This document shows, one piece after another, positions 8,191 to 16,810 of a stretch of 64,000 nt of DNA (its first letter is position 1; every line of letters begins with the position of its first letter). The stretch is from Stutzerimonas nitrititolerans (lineage in GTDB: Bacteria > Pseudomonadota > Gammaproteobacteria > Pseudomonadales > Pseudomonadaceae), in assembly GCF_003696285.1 (NCBI RefSeq), contig NZ_RFFL01000009.1, forward strand, positions 1 through 64,000, given 5' to 3'. Under the pieces are notes generated by a model that was not told the origin of the DNA, ran no database searches, and saw only the letters and a list, made by a program, of their open reading frames with translations. Made by a program: the position numbers and the translations under genes.

Positions 8191-10935
8191 ATGAATGCCG
8201 CCATGCCCGCACCGCTGCCGCTGATTCCGGCAAAGATGAGCAGGCCACCCATGCCCCGCGGGCTGCTCGAGCGGCCGCGTCTGGACGAGTGGTTCCAGCG
8301 CCTGGGCGAGGTACGCCTGGCGCTACTGCGGGCGCCCAGCGGTTTCGGCAAGACGACCCTGGCCTGCCAGTGGGCCGGGGCGTTCGACGGGCGTGTCGCC
8401 TGGTTGCAGCTGCATCCGGGCGACAACGATCCGCGTCAGCTCGCCCGTTACCTGCTACATGTGATCGATGCGCAGCTGGAGCACGGCTGCCCGCGCAGCC
8501 TGCTGCTGGCGGAGCAGGGCGCCGAAGTCTTCGACACGCTGCTGACCCATCTGCTGGCGGAGCTGCCGGTCGAACACGAGCCGCTGCTGCTGGTGCTGGA
8601 TGATTTCGAGATATTGAGCAGCGCCGAAGTCATCGGCGCGCTGCGCTTCTTCCTGCGCAACATGCCTGCCTGGATGACGCTGCTGGTGTGCAGCCGCAGC
8701 CTGCCGGAACTGGGCGTGGCGGACTTGCGGGTCAAGCATCAACTGCTGACGGTGGACACGCCGCACCTGGCTTTCGAGACGGAAGAGGTGCAGGCGCTGC
8801 TCGACCTTGCGCTGCCGGTGGCCATCAACCGCGAGCAGGTCGAGCGCCTCAACCGGCGCATCGGCGGGTGGCCTTGCGCCCTGCAACTGGCGGTGCAGGA
8901 AGTGCAGACCGGGCGCGGGATGGATCTGTTTCTGGAAAACCTGCAGCTCGGTCATCCCTGCATTCGCGACTACATGCGCGAGCAGGTGATGGAACCGCTC
9001 GGTGCGGCGACCCTCGACTTCCTGCAGTCGACCTGCCTGCTGGAGCGCTTCGACGCGTCGCTGGCCGATCGTCTGACCCAGGGCAGCAACGCCCGTGGCA
9101 TGCTCGAACAGCTCGAACGCGTCGGGCTGTTCATGCAGCCGCTGGACGGCCTGCGCCAGTGGTATGCCTACCATCCGTTGTTCGCGCTCTTTTTGCAGGG
9201 CGAGTTGCGCATCCACCAACCGCACAAGTTGTCCGACCTGCATCTGCGCGCCGCCGAAGCGCTGCTGGCGGAAAACATGCCGGAAGAGGCCGCCCGCCAC
9301 GCCGTGCAGGCCGGCTGTGCGGTGCAGGTTGGCAAGGTGCTGGAGCGCCACGGCAAGCAGTTCTATCGCCAGGGTCGCCTGGGTCTGTTGCAGCAATGCC
9401 TGGAAACCCTGCCGGAGGCGGTCATCGCCGGCTCGCCGCTGTTCACCCTGCTGCAGGCCTGGGTGTCGCAGAACTCTTACCAGTTCGACCAGGTAGAACG
9501 CTGGTTCGAGGCCGGCGAACAGGCCTTGCAGGAAAGCTGCTCGGAAGAGGACTGGGCGCGCATCGTCAGCGAGTTCAACGCGGTACGTGCGCAGGTGGCG
9601 ATGAACCGCGGCGACGAGCAGCAGGCCATCACCCTGGCCAATGAAGCGCTGGCGTGTGAGCCGCTGATCATGCGCACCTCCCGGGTGGCGGCGCTGTCGG
9701 GGCTGGCCGAGGCGCACTTCGTCCAGGGGCTGCTGCCCCAGGCGCAGAAACAGTACGAGGAGGCCGAGCGCCGCGCCCGGGAGATTCGTGCCTCGCACCT
9801 GGTGGTGTGGAACCTGTGCCAACTGTCGGAAATCGCCATCGCCCAGGGCTATCTGCAGAAGGCCTATTCGCTGCAGGAGCGCGCCATCCAGTACGTCGAG
9901 CAGGCCGAGTTGCAGGCGACGCCGATCATGGAGTTCATCTACCGGGTACGTGGCCAGGTCCTGCTGGAATGGCACCACCTGGACGCCGCCGAGCAGTGCG
10001 CGCTGCAAGGCATCCAGATTCTCGAGGACGTCGGCGATCGCTGGTTCCTGCAATGCTATGCGCTGCTCGCAGGCATCGCGCACGCGCGTGGCCAGCAGGC
10101 CGTCTGCGCCGACTACATCGGCAGGATGCAGAGCATGCTGGCCGACGACGACTACCACATCGACTGGCTGGCCAACGCCCATGCGGTGATGCTCAGCTAC
10201 TGGGATTCGACCCAGGACAAGGCCGCTATCCAGCAGTGGCTGCTCACCGCGCCCGGGTTGCAACGCGGGCTCAACCACTTCGCCCAGCTCAACGGCCGCA
10301 ACCATATGCGCGCCCACCTGTCGCTGAAACAGCCGGAAAAGGCGCTGCCGATCCTGCGCCAGCTGCAGGCCGACGCCGAGCAGCACGGCCTGGTCATGGA
10401 CCTGAATCGCAATCACATCCTGCTGGCGCAACTGCACTGGCAGCGGGAAGGGCGCCAGCAGGCGCTGGATCATCTGCAGCAGGCGCTGACGCTGGCCAGC
10501 AGCACCGGCGCCATCGGCAGCTTCCTGCGCATTGGCAAGCCGCTGATCGTCATGCTCAAGGCACTGCAACACGAGCGGCAGCTGGACGAGCTGGAAAGCC
10601 AGCGCGTGGACCGGCTGATCCAGCTGGCGCAGCAGCAGCGTGACTTCAGCCGCGCGATTCGCATCACGCTCGACGAGGCGGTGATCCAGGACATCATCAA
10701 CCGCCCTGACGTGCCCGAACTGATCCGCCATTCGCCCCTGACCCGGCGTGAATGGCAGGTGCTCAGCCTGATCCACGCCGGGCAGTCCAACGAGCAGATC
10801 GCCGAACACCTCAACGTGGCGCCCACCACTATCAAGACGCACATCCGCAGCCTCTACCAGAAGCTCAACATTACCCACCGCAACGAGGCCGTGCAGCTGG
10901 CGCGCAGCCTGCTGAGCAAGATCCAGGGCGAGTAA
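8191..10935 (+). CDS. malT: MalT-type transcriptional activator (STAND ATPase, LuxR HTH)
   Basis: 914 residues (E. coli MalT is 901). The N-terminal STAND nucleotide-binding module carries a Walker A APSGFGKTT at 48-56. A helical TPR-like sensor region fills the middle. A C-terminal LuxR-type helix-turn-helix (about 850-905) includes LTRREWQVLSLIHAGQSNEQ and TIKTHIRSLYQKLNI. In enterics MalT binds ATP and maltotriose, oligomerises and activates mal promoters. Here malT is the fourth gene of malEFG-malT, so it may activate its own operon; in E. coli it is unlinked and sits opposite malPQ. No malP, malQ or malZ is visible, and the adjacent GH13 enzyme probably replaces them. Confidence 0.9.
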   Translation: MNAAMPAPLPLIPAKMSRPPMPRGLLERPRLDEWFQRLGEVRLALLRAPSGFGKTTLACQWAGAFDGRVAWLQLHPGDNDPRQLARYLLHVIDAQLEHGCPRSLLLAEQGAEVFDTLLTHLLAELPVEHEPLLLVLDDFEILSSAEVIGALRFFLRNMPAWMTLLVCSRSLPELGVADLRVKHQLLTVDTPHLAFETEEVQALLDLALPVAINREQVERLNRRIGGWPCALQLAVQEVQTGRGMDLFLENLQLGHPCIRDYMREQVMEPLGAATLDFLQSTCLLERFDASLADRLTQGSNARGMLEQLERVGLFMQPLDGLRQWYAYHPLFALFLQGELRIHQPHKLSDLHLRAAEALLAENMPEEAARHAVQAGCAVQVGKVLERHGKQFYRQGRLGLLQQCLETLPEAVIAGSPLFTLLQAWVSQNSYQFDQVERWFEAGEQALQESCSEEDWARIVSEFNAVRAQVAMNRGDEQQAITLANEALACEPLIMRTSRVAALSGLAEAHFVQGLLPQAQKQYEEAERRAREIRASHLVVWNLCQLSEIAIAQGYLQKAYSLQERAIQYVEQAELQATPIMEFIYRVRGQVLLEWHHLDAAEQCALQGIQILEDVGDRWFLQCYALLAGIAHARGQQAVCADYIGRMQSMLADDDYHIDWLANAHAVMLSYWDSTQDKAAIQQWLLTAPGLQRGLNHFAQLNGRNHMRAHLSLKQPEKALPILRQLQADAEQHGLVMDLNRNHILLAQLHWQREGRQQALDHLQQALTLASSTGAIGSFLRIGKPLIVMLKALQHERQLDELESQRVDRLIQLAQQQRDFSRAIRITLDEAVIQDIINRPDVPELIRHSPLTRREWQVLSLIHAGQSNEQIAEHLNVAPTTIKTHIRSLYQKLNITHRNEAVQLARSLLSKIQGE

Positions 10936-11187
10936 CGCCTCGGCAACCGAGAGGATAGAGCTGCCTACTCCCGGGCTCCGGCCATGAACACCCGCTCCCC
11001 TCGAGGGAGAGGGCGGGGGCACCCGGCCAGAGAGAGGGGGTGAACGTCCGGCCTCGAATTACGCCCCCTTCGTCCCGCTCGCTACGCCTGCCCTGTACGC
11101 CGAACCAATCCATGCGCAGGAGGATGTTGCGACCCTCTGCCGCACCTAGAGTGGCTGCGTGTTTCCCTCATCTCGAAGGTCAGCAGT
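10936..11187. other. malT to glucosidase spacer with a GC-rich inverted repeat
   Basis: 252 bases without a gene. A GC-rich inverted repeat lies at 10991-11017 (CCCGCTCCCC...GGGAGAGGGCGGG), the same family as copies near 17701, 40199 and 57490. It may end malT transcription, although no T-run follows. The 3' half contains the candidate activator site at 11119-11128. Confidence 0.5.
11119..11128 (+). promoter_or_regulatory. Candidate MalT-type site shared with malE upstream region
   Basis: GGAGGATGTT is identical to 4141-4150 in front of malE and overlaps the MalT-box-like sequence there. It lies 60 bases before the glucosidase ATG. A second partial match, CCTCATCTCG, lies at 11168-11177. Two mal promoters sharing a 10-mer near a MalT-like box supports MalT control. 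Confidence 0.4.
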
Positions 11188-12804
11188 ATGAATCGCAATG
11201 ACTGGTGGCGCGGTGGCGTCATTTATCAGGTTTATCCACGCAGCTTTTTCGACAGCAACGGCGATGGCGTCGGCGATCTGCTGGGCGTTGTCGAGAAGAT
11301 CGACTACATCGCCAGCCTCAACGTCGATGCCATCTGGCTGTCGCCGTTCTTCACCTCGCCGATGAAGGATTTCGGCTACGACGTTTCCGACTATCGCGGC
11401 GTCGATCCGCTGTTCGGCACCCTGGAAGACTTCAAGCAGGTCATAGCGGCGGCCCACGCACGTGGCATCCGTATCCTGATCGACCAGGTGCTCAATCATT
11501 CCTCCGACCAGCACGCCTGGTTCAAGGAAAGCCGCTCGAGCCGCGACAACCCCAAGGCCGACTGGTACGTGTGGGCCGATGCCAAGGACGACGGCACGGT
11601 GCCCAACAACTGGCTGTCGGTGTTCGGCGGGCCGGCCTGGACCTGGGACAGCCGGCGCAAGCAGTACTACCTGCACAACTTCCTTTCCAGCCAGCCGGAC
11701 CTCAACTTCCACTGCGAGGCCGTCCAGCAGCAGCTGCTCGAAGACATGGAGTTCTGGCTGCAACTGGGCGTCGACGGCTTCCGCCTGGATGCCGCCAACT
11801 TCTACTTCCATGATCGCGAGCTGCGCAACAACCCGCCGAATCACGAAATTCGCGAAGGCAGCATCGGCGTGCGCGTGGACAACCCTTACGCCTTCCAACA
11901 GCACATCCACGACAAGACCCAGCCGGAGAACCTTGGCTTTCTGCGGCGCATCCGCCAGTTGCTCGAGCGCTATCCGGGCAGCGCCACGGTGGCTGAAATC
12001 GGCTGCGACCATTCCCTGCGCACCATGGCGAGCTACACCGGCGGTAGCGATGCGCTGCACATGGCCTATTCCTTCGATCTGCTCACCGAGCAATGCAGCC
12101 CGGAATTCCTGCGGCGAACCATCGACTCCGTCGAACGCGAGCTGGCCGACGGCTGGCCCTGCTGGTCGATCGGCAACCACGACGTGGTACGGGTGATGAG
12201 CCGCTGGGCGCTGGGCGAGCCGGACCATATGCGCGGTCGCCTGTTCATGGCGATGTTGCTGTCGATGCGTGGCAGCGTCTGCCTGTACCAGGGTGAGGAG
12301 CTGGGGCTGGACGAAGCCGATCTGTCGTTCGAGCAACTGGTCGATCCCTACGGCATTCGTTTCTGGCCCGAATTCAAAGGGCGCGACGGTTGCCGCACGC
12401 CCATGCCCTGGCATGACCAGGACCAGCATGGCGGTTTCAGCCGCGAGCAGCCCTGGTTGCCACTGGCGGACAAGCACTTGCCGCTGTCAGTCGCCGCGCA
12501 GGAGCCGAATGCCGATTCGATGCTCAACACCTATCGCCGCTTCGTGGCCTGGCGTCAGGATCAGCCGATGCTCACCGACGGCAGCATGCACACTCTTCAC
12601 CATGACGAGGCGTTGCTGGTGTACGAGCGCCGACTTGGCGATCAGACCTGGGTGTGCCTGTTCAACCTCGGCGACAGCGCGCGGCACTTCGATCTCGGTG
12701 CGTCGGTCCAAGCGCTCGATGCGCCGTCCGCTTCGGCGGTTTTCGACGGTCAGTGCGTACACTTGCCGGCAAACGGGTTCGGCTTCGCTCGCCGGCTTGC
12801 CTGA
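11188..12804 (+). CDS. Cytoplasmic alpha-glucosidase (GH13)
   Basis: 538 residues with no signal peptide. GH13 oligo-1,6-glucosidase/alpha-glucosidase-like barrel starting WWRGGVIYQVYPRSFFDSNG. Catalytic regions are DQVLNHSS (99-106), GFRLDAANF with nucleophile Asp201, AEIGCD with acid/base Glu270, and NHD with His331-Asp332. It probably splits imported maltose and short maltodextrins to glucose. Trehalose-6-phosphate hydrolase and isomaltase are relatives, but the position between malT and malK favours alpha-1,4 activity. It is 60 bases from malK, so the two probably form an operon. Confidence 0.88.
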   Translation: MNRNDWWRGGVIYQVYPRSFFDSNGDGVGDLLGVVEKIDYIASLNVDAIWLSPFFTSPMKDFGYDVSDYRGVDPLFGTLEDFKQVIAAAHARGIRILIDQVLNHSSDQHAWFKESRSSRDNPKADWYVWADAKDDGTVPNNWLSVFGGPAWTWDSRRKQYYLHNFLSSQPDLNFHCEAVQQQLLEDMEFWLQLGVDGFRLDAANFYFHDRELRNNPPNHEIREGSIGVRVDNPYAFQQHIHDKTQPENLGFLRRIRQLLERYPGSATVAEIGCDHSLRTMASYTGGSDALHMAYSFDLLTEQCSPEFLRRTIDSVERELADGWPCWSIGNHDVVRVMSRWALGEPDHMRGRLFMAMLLSMRGSVCLYQGEELGLDEADLSFEQLVDPYGIRFWPEFKGRDGCRTPMPWHDQDQHGGFSREQPWLPLADKHLPLSVAAQEPNADSMLNTYRRFVAWRQDQPMLTDGSMHTLHHDEALLVYERRLGDQTWVCLFNLGDSARHFDLGASVQALDAPSASAVFDGQCVHLPANGFGFARRLA

Positions 12805-12854
12805 GCCTGATGATGTTCGCCGCCGCCATTCACCGCGGCGGCTGCTTGAAGGAG

Positions 12855-12862
12855 AACAACAA
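12855..12862 (+). promoter_or_regulatory. Hfq/Crc-type AACAACAA motif at the malK ribosome site
   Basis: A perfect AANAANAA match lies directly between the AAGGAG ribosome site and the malK ATG, the position where Hfq/Crc binding would block initiation. Confidence 0.5.
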
Positions 12863-12864
12863 GA

Positions 12865-13980
12865 ATGGCCAGCGTGACGCTGCGTAATATTTGCAAGAGT
12901 TATGAGGGGGTGCCCATCACTTGCGGCATCGACCTGGACATCGCCGATGGCGAGTTCGTGGTATTCGTCGGGCCGTCGGGCTGCGGGAAGTCGACCTTGT
13001 TACGCCTGATCGCCGGGCTCGAGGACATCACCGATGGCGAGCTGCAGATCGACGGCGAACGAGTCAACGAGCTGCCGCCGATGGACCGTTCGGTAGGCAT
13101 GGTCTTCCAGTCCTATGCGCTTTATCCACACATGAGCGTTGCCGAGAACATGGCCTTCGGCCTCAAGCTGGCCAAGGTCGACAAGAGCGAAATCCACCAG
13201 CGGGTGGAAAGTGTGGCGAAGATCCTGCAACTCGATCAATTGCTGGAGCGCAAGCCCAAGGACCTTTCCGGCGGCCAGCGTCAGCGCGTCGCCATCGGGC
13301 GGACCATGGTGCGCGAGCCGAAGGTCTTCCTGTTCGACGAACCGCTGTCGAACCTTGACGCCTTCCTGCGCGTACAGATGCGCATCGAGATCTCACGCCT
13401 GCACCAGCGCCTCAAGGCCACCATGATCTACGTCACCCACGATCAGGTCGAAGCCATGACCCTGGCCGACAAGATCGTCGTGCTCAACGCCGGGCGCATC
13501 GCCCAGGTGGGGCCGCCGCTGGAGCTCTATCACTACCCGCAGAACCAGTTCGTGGCCGGCTTCATCGGTTCGCCCCAGATGAATTTCCTGCCGGTACGGG
13601 TCCTGCGCGCCGATGCGCAAGCGGTGGAAGTGGAGATGCCGGGCGGCAGCGCGATGCGCGTGGCGGTCGATGGCAGCCAGGTCAGCGCCGGGGATGCGTT
13701 GACGCTGGGTGTCAGGCCGGAACACTTCGTCGATGTGGAGGGGGCCGACTTCGTCTTTCATGGCCAGATCGCCGTGGCTGAACGGCTAGGTGACCACAAT
13801 CTGCTGCATCTCGATCTCGAAGGGCTGGAGGCAACCATGACGGTTTGCAGCGACGGCAACCGCCGCGTGGCGGCCGGTCAATCCCATAGCGCGGGTATCG
13901 TAGCCAGCAAGTGCCACTTGTTTCGCGCGGATGGCGAAGCCTGTGCCCGTCACTACCGGGAGCCTGCGCTCCACGGCTGA
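12865..13980 (+). CDS. malK: Maltose ABC transporter ATPase
   Basis: 371 residues, matching MalK/UgpC-type ATPases. Walker [10 protein letters not shown] at 36-44, signature LSGGQ at 134-138, Walker B VFLFDEP at 154-160 with Glu159, and switch His192. A C-terminal regulatory/OB-like region (about 240-371) follows. It drives import through MalFG; in E. coli the C-terminal domain also inhibits MalT and is the target of EIIA-Glc. It is last in the cluster, behind the glucosidase rather than beside malE as in E. coli. The strong AAGGAG site overlaps an Hfq/Crc-type motif. Confidence 0.93.
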   Translation: MASVTLRNICKSYEGVPITCGIDLDIADGEFVVFVGPSGCGKSTLLRLIAGLEDITDGELQIDGERVNELPPMDRSVGMVFQSYALYPHMSVAENMAFGLKLAKVDKSEIHQRVESVAKILQLDQLLERKPKDLSGGQRQRVAIGRTMVREPKVFLFDEPLSNLDAFLRVQMRIEISRLHQRLKATMIYVTHDQVEAMTLADKIVVLNAGRIAQVGPPLELYHYPQNQFVAGFIGSPQMNFLPVRVLRADAQAVEVEMPGGSAMRVAVDGSQVSAGDALTLGVRPEHFVDVEGADFVFHGQIAVAERLGDHNLLHLDLEGLEATMTVCSDGNRRVAAGQSHSAGIVASKCHLFRADGEACARHYREPALHG

Positions 13981-14009
13981 CGGGCTGTGGCTCGTTCGGG
14001 AAAGGGTGA

Positions 14010-14324
14010 TCAGTGGCTGAGCTTGAGGCCCACCAGGCCGGTGCAGATCAGCAGGACGCTGCCCAGGCGGAACAGGCTCACTGATTCGCCGAACAGGATG
14101 ATCCCGGCAATCACGGTGCCCACCGCGCCAATGCCGGTCCAGATGGCGTAGGCGGTGCCCAGCGGCAGGGATTTCATCGCGAGGCCGAGCAGCCCCACGC
14201 TGATTGCCATGGCGGCGACGGTCAGGCAGGTGGGTAAAGGGCGGGTGAAACCTTCGGTGTACTTTAGGCCGACGGCCCAGCCGATCTCGAACAGGCCGGC
14301 GAAGAACAGGATGATCCAGGACAT
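14010..14324 (-). CDS. gdx: Small multidrug resistance family guanidinium exporter (Gdx/SugE)
   Basis: 104 residues from the ATG at 14324 ([20 protein letters not shown]); the longer upstream frame is the riboswitch leader, not protein. Four transmembrane helices. The conserved Glu in helix 1 (FAGLFEIGW) and the KYTEGFTR loop are typical of the SugE/Gdx branch rather than EmrE. It exports guanidinium in exchange for protons as a dual-topology dimer. Its leader holds a guanidine-II riboswitch, which supports the Gdx assignment over a quaternary-ammonium pump. It is convergent with malK. Confidence 0.93.
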   Translation of the reverse strand: MSWIILFFAGLFEIGWAVGLKYTEGFTRPLPTCLTVAAMAISVGLLGLAMKSLPLGTAYAIWTGIGAVGTVIAGIILFGESVSLFRLGSVLLICTGLVGLKLSH

Positions 14325-14345
14325 ACGGGCTCCAACAAGAAAGTC

Positions 14346-14395
14346 GGGGCCGTCCCCTGGTGGATCGCTCGGAAGAGCGGTGAGGTCGTCCTCAC
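14346..14395 (-). promoter_or_regulatory. Guanidine-II riboswitch (mini-ykkC) ahead of gdx
   Basis: Reading the minus strand, a 6-bp stem GTGAGG/CCTCAC closes an ACGA loop (14395-14380). A 22-base linker and a second stem GGGG/CCCC closing an ACGG loop (14357-14346) follow. Two short hairpins with ACGR tetraloops define the guanidine-II class, and the linker length is within its known range. The linker itself can form CGCTC-TTCC-GAGCG. The gdx ATG lies 21 bases after the second hairpin, with TTGGAG between, so control of translation is likely. Confidence 0.9.
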
Positions 14396-14458
14396 GCGGG
14401 CTTATTTTGCACATCGGCCCGTTTGGGGCAAGGCTGTGATGCCCAGTGGAGCGATGCA

Positions 14459-14567
14459 CAGGCGAATTCATGCGGTCGCAACGCATAAGGCCGAACAAGT
14501 TCGGCCCTACGGTTGTGCACAGTCCGCGCCGATGCGATCCATGTAGGGCCGAATTAATTCGGCCACT
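14459..14567. repeat. Cluster of gtagggccgaat-type palindromic repeats
   Basis: Perfect palindromic cores GGCCGAACAAGTTCGGCC (14489-14506, two central mismatches) and GGCCGAATTAATTCGGCC (14547-14564) lie here, plus a partial copy near 14459. Related copies occur near 28350, 43366 and 49467. They lie between gdx and the 3' end of rdgC on the same strand. Confidence 0.75.
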
Positions 14568-14577
14568 GTCGGATGTA

Positions 14578-15498
14578 TCAGATACCCTGCGGAATCTCTT
14601 CGCCGCCCAGCGCCTCGAACAGCGCCGGCAGGAATTCGCCGAAGGTCAGCATCATCAGCAGGAAGCTGGCGTCCTGCTGGCCGAGGTCGTCATCGCCACC
14701 GTCCTGTTCGGCCTTCTCCTGCAGCATTTCCTCGAAGCGCAGGCGCTTGATCACCATCTTGTCGTCGAGCACGAAGGACAGCTTGTCCTGCCAGGCCAGC
14801 GCCAGCTGGGTGACCTGCTTGCCGACTTCCAGGTGCTGCTGAATCTCGTCGCTGGTCAGGTCCTGGCGCTTGCAACGCACCACGCCGCCGTCTTCATGGG
14901 TGTCGCGCAGCTCGCACTCGTCGAGCACGAAGAAATCGTCGGCCGCCTTCTGGGTCTTTACCCATTCGGTCATGGTGGCGGGCGGGGCGACCTTCACGGT
15001 CAGCGGGCGCACCGGCAGCGAGCCGATGGCTTCGCGCAGGGTGGATAGCAGATCTTCGGCGCGCTTGGGGCTGGAGGCGTCGACCAGAATCAGCCCCTGC
15101 TGCGGCGCGATAGCAGCGAAGGTGCCGGACTTGCGAATGAAGGCGCGCGGCAGGAAGGCCTGGATGATGTCGTCCTTGAGCTGCTCGCGCTCCTTCTTGT
15201 AGACCTTGCGCATCTGCTCGTTTTCGATCTCGTCGACCTTTTCCTTGAGCGCGTCCTTGACCACGCTGCCGGGCAGGATGCGTTCTTCCTTGCGGGTGGC
15301 GATCAGCAGGAAGCCCTGGCTGGCATGCACCAGCGGCGCGTCCGCGCCCTTGCCCAGCGGGGCGACGAAACCATAGGTGCTCAGCTCCTGGCTCGCGCAT
15401 GGGCGGGCGGGTTTGGCGGCCAGCGCGGCTTCAAGTGTCTCGGCATCGAAGGGGACGTTCTGGGTGAGACGGTAGACGAGCAGGTTGCGAAACCACAT
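14578..15498 (-). CDS. rdgC: Recombination-associated protein RdgC
   Basis: 306 residues from the ATG at 15498 ([20 protein letters not shown]), the conserved RdgC start; the frame continues upstream without RdgC-like sequence. RdgC is a ring-shaped DNA-binding protein of the nucleoid that limits RecA access to DNA. The usual features are present: a central [15 protein letters not shown] region and [16 protein letters not shown]. Length is normal (about 300). It is separate from its neighbours: divergent from tRNA-Val and followed by palindromic repeats. Confidence 0.95.
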   Translation of the reverse strand: MWFRNLLVYRLTQNVPFDAETLEAALAAKPARPCASQELSTYGFVAPLGKGADAPLVHASQGFLLIATRKEERILPGSVVKDALKEKVDEIENEQMRKVYKKEREQLKDDIIQAFLPRAFIRKSGTFAAIAPQQGLILVDASSPKRAEDLLSTLREAIGSLPVRPLTVKVAPPATMTEWVKTQKAADDFFVLDECELRDTHEDGGVVRCKRQDLTSDEIQQHLEVGKQVTQLALAWQDKLSFVLDDKMVIKRLRFEEMLQEKAEQDGGDDDLGQQDASFLLMMLTFGEFLPALFEALGGEEIPQGI

Positions 15499-15650
15499 GG
15501 CGTTTTGAAACTCCGGTAAAAGCAAAGCGCGCATTATTCCCTCAGCGGGAACCGAGGCCAACCCTGCGCCGATGGAAACCACGAAATCGTCAATAAACAG
15601 AGGGGTTCCTAAGTCTTTGGAAGTTCTGCAATTTTTTTTGCAAAAGGGGC

Positions 15651-15679
15651 TTGCCAAGGTCCGGAACCCTCTCTAGAAT
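15651..15679 (+). promoter_or_regulatory. Sigma-70 promoter for tRNA-Val/tRNA-Asp
   Basis: TTGCCA, a 17-base spacer, then TAGAAT. The next bases, GCGCCCC, form a GC-rich discriminator typical of stringently controlled stable-RNA promoters. The same discriminator follows the tRNA-Ala/Glu promoter at 28580. Confidence 0.75.
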
Positions 15680-15724
15680 GCGCCCCACTTCGAGAGCAAA
15701 CGCAAACAAGCGAATGCACTGAAT

Positions 15725-15800
15725 GGGTGATTAGCTCAGCCGGGAGAGCATCTGCCTTACAAGCAGAGGGTCGGCGGTTCGATCCCGTCATCACCCACCA
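15725..15800 (+). tRNA. tRNA-Val (TAC)
   Basis: 76 nt including encoded CCA. Acceptor GGGTGAT pairs with ATCACCC. The anticodon stem TCTGC/GCAGA encloses loop CTTACAA with anticodon TAC. The T-arm has GGTTCGATCC. Confidence 0.97.
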
Positions 15801-15815
15801 CTCTCGAGGTTTAGC

Positions 15816-15892
15816 GCAGCGGTAGTTCAGTCGGTTAGAATACCGGCCTGTCACGCCGGGGGTCGCGGGTTCGAGTCCCGTCCGCTGCGCCA
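15816..15892 (+). tRNA. tRNA-Asp (GTC)
   Basis: 77 nt including encoded CCA. Acceptor GCAGCGG pairs with CCGCTGC, followed by discriminator G. The anticodon loop CTGTCAC carries GTC. It is 15 bases after tRNA-Val and shares its promoter. Confidence 0.97.
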
Positions 15893-15932
15893 TATTCACT
15901 TCCTGGGTCCACTGAACGCCCGGAAGTATCAA

Positions 15933-15957
15933 CAAAAGCGGCCATTGGCCGCTTTTG
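15933..15957 (+). terminator. Terminator after the tRNA-Val/Asp unit
   Basis: CAAAAGCGGCC and GGCCGCTTTTG form a perfect 11-bp stem with a tight ATT loop and a T-rich right arm. It stands 40 bases after tRNA-Asp. Confidence 0.8.
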
Positions 15958-16126
15958 TCGTTTCTGCACCATGAATTCTCGTGGCGCCTCCGATTTCCTC
16001 TCACGCTTCCTTTTTGCTTGCCGGTGCCGATCGTGGCTGCGTCGTGGGTGGCATGCATAAAAAGTCCGCATCCGTTGTCGTAGCCGAGTGGCCGGCAGGT
16101 CGTCCATTCATGGCAAGGGGTTGCGA

Positions 16127-16678
16127 ATGTCTCGAACGGAAAAACAGAAGATGCTGGCCGGCGAGCTGTACAACGCCGCCGATGCCGAATTGCAGGCGGA
16201 CATGACAGCAACGATGAACTGGCTGTCCCGCTACAACGCCGCTGTTGCACTTGCGGTCGATGAGCGTCGGAAGCTGCTGGTTGAGCGTTTCGCCGCGGTT
16301 GGCGAGGGCGTGAATATCCGTCCGCCGTTCCACTGCGATTACGGCTTTAACATCAGTCTGGGCGAAGGCGTGTTCCTCAATTTCAACTGCGTGATCCTGG
16401 ATGTGGTCGCGGTGACCATCGGTGACAAGACCCAGATCGGTCCAGGCGTGCAGATACTCACGGCGGATCATCCCCGCGATGCGGCGCAGCGCGAGTCGGG
16501 TCTCGAGTTCGGTCGGCCGATCAATATCGGGCGCAACGTCTGGATCGGTGGCGGGGCGATCATCCTGCCTGGCGTGACCATCGGCGACGATGCGTTGATC
16601 GGTGCTGGAAGCGTGGTGACGCGTGACGTGCCTTCGGGCAGTACGGCGTTCGGCAATCCGGCCCGGATTCGAGAGTAG
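16127..16678 (+). CDS. maa: Maltose/sugar O-acetyltransferase (left-handed beta-helix)
   Basis: 183 residues from the ATG at 16127, preceded by AAGGGG; an earlier ATG at 16088 lacks family sequence. The N-terminal MLAGELYNAADAEL is the maltose-acetyltransferase domain, followed by hexapeptide repeats (VAVTIGDKTQIGPGV, INIGRNVWIGGGAIILPGVT). The catalytic His lies in LTADHPRDA. It transfers acetyl from acetyl-CoA to maltose, glucose or related sugars and is cytoplasmic. It lies about 2 kb beyond the mal cluster, separated by rdgC and tRNAs, so co-regulation is not implied. NodL/LacA-type acceptors are alternatives. Confidence 0.85.
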   Translation: MSRTEKQKMLAGELYNAADAELQADMTATMNWLSRYNAAVALAVDERRKLLVERFAAVGEGVNIRPPFHCDYGFNISLGEGVFLNFNCVILDVVAVTIGDKTQIGPGVQILTADHPRDAAQRESGLEFGRPINIGRNVWIGGGAIILPGVTIGDDALIGAGSVVTRDVPSGSTAFGNPARIRE

Positions 16679-16810
16679 TGATGCAGATCACCGAAGCGAG
16701 CCGTATCGGCCGTCGCCTGGCCGAAGCGCGGTAGCCAGCGCTCGTGCCTGCCTGATAAGCTCGGCCACTGCTTTTTTGCGACATCCCTTTCAGCGTTATA
16801 AGGAAACAGC

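Noticed and set aside
8455-11022. Minus-strand open frame of 855 codons opposite malT
   Set aside because: Antisense of malT with low-complexity Gln/Arg/Ala-rich translation; no domain seen.
13940-14009. Hairpin CCACGGC/GGCTGTGG after malK as a terminator
   Set aside because: The stem is short and imperfect and there is no T-run, so it was not listed as a terminator.
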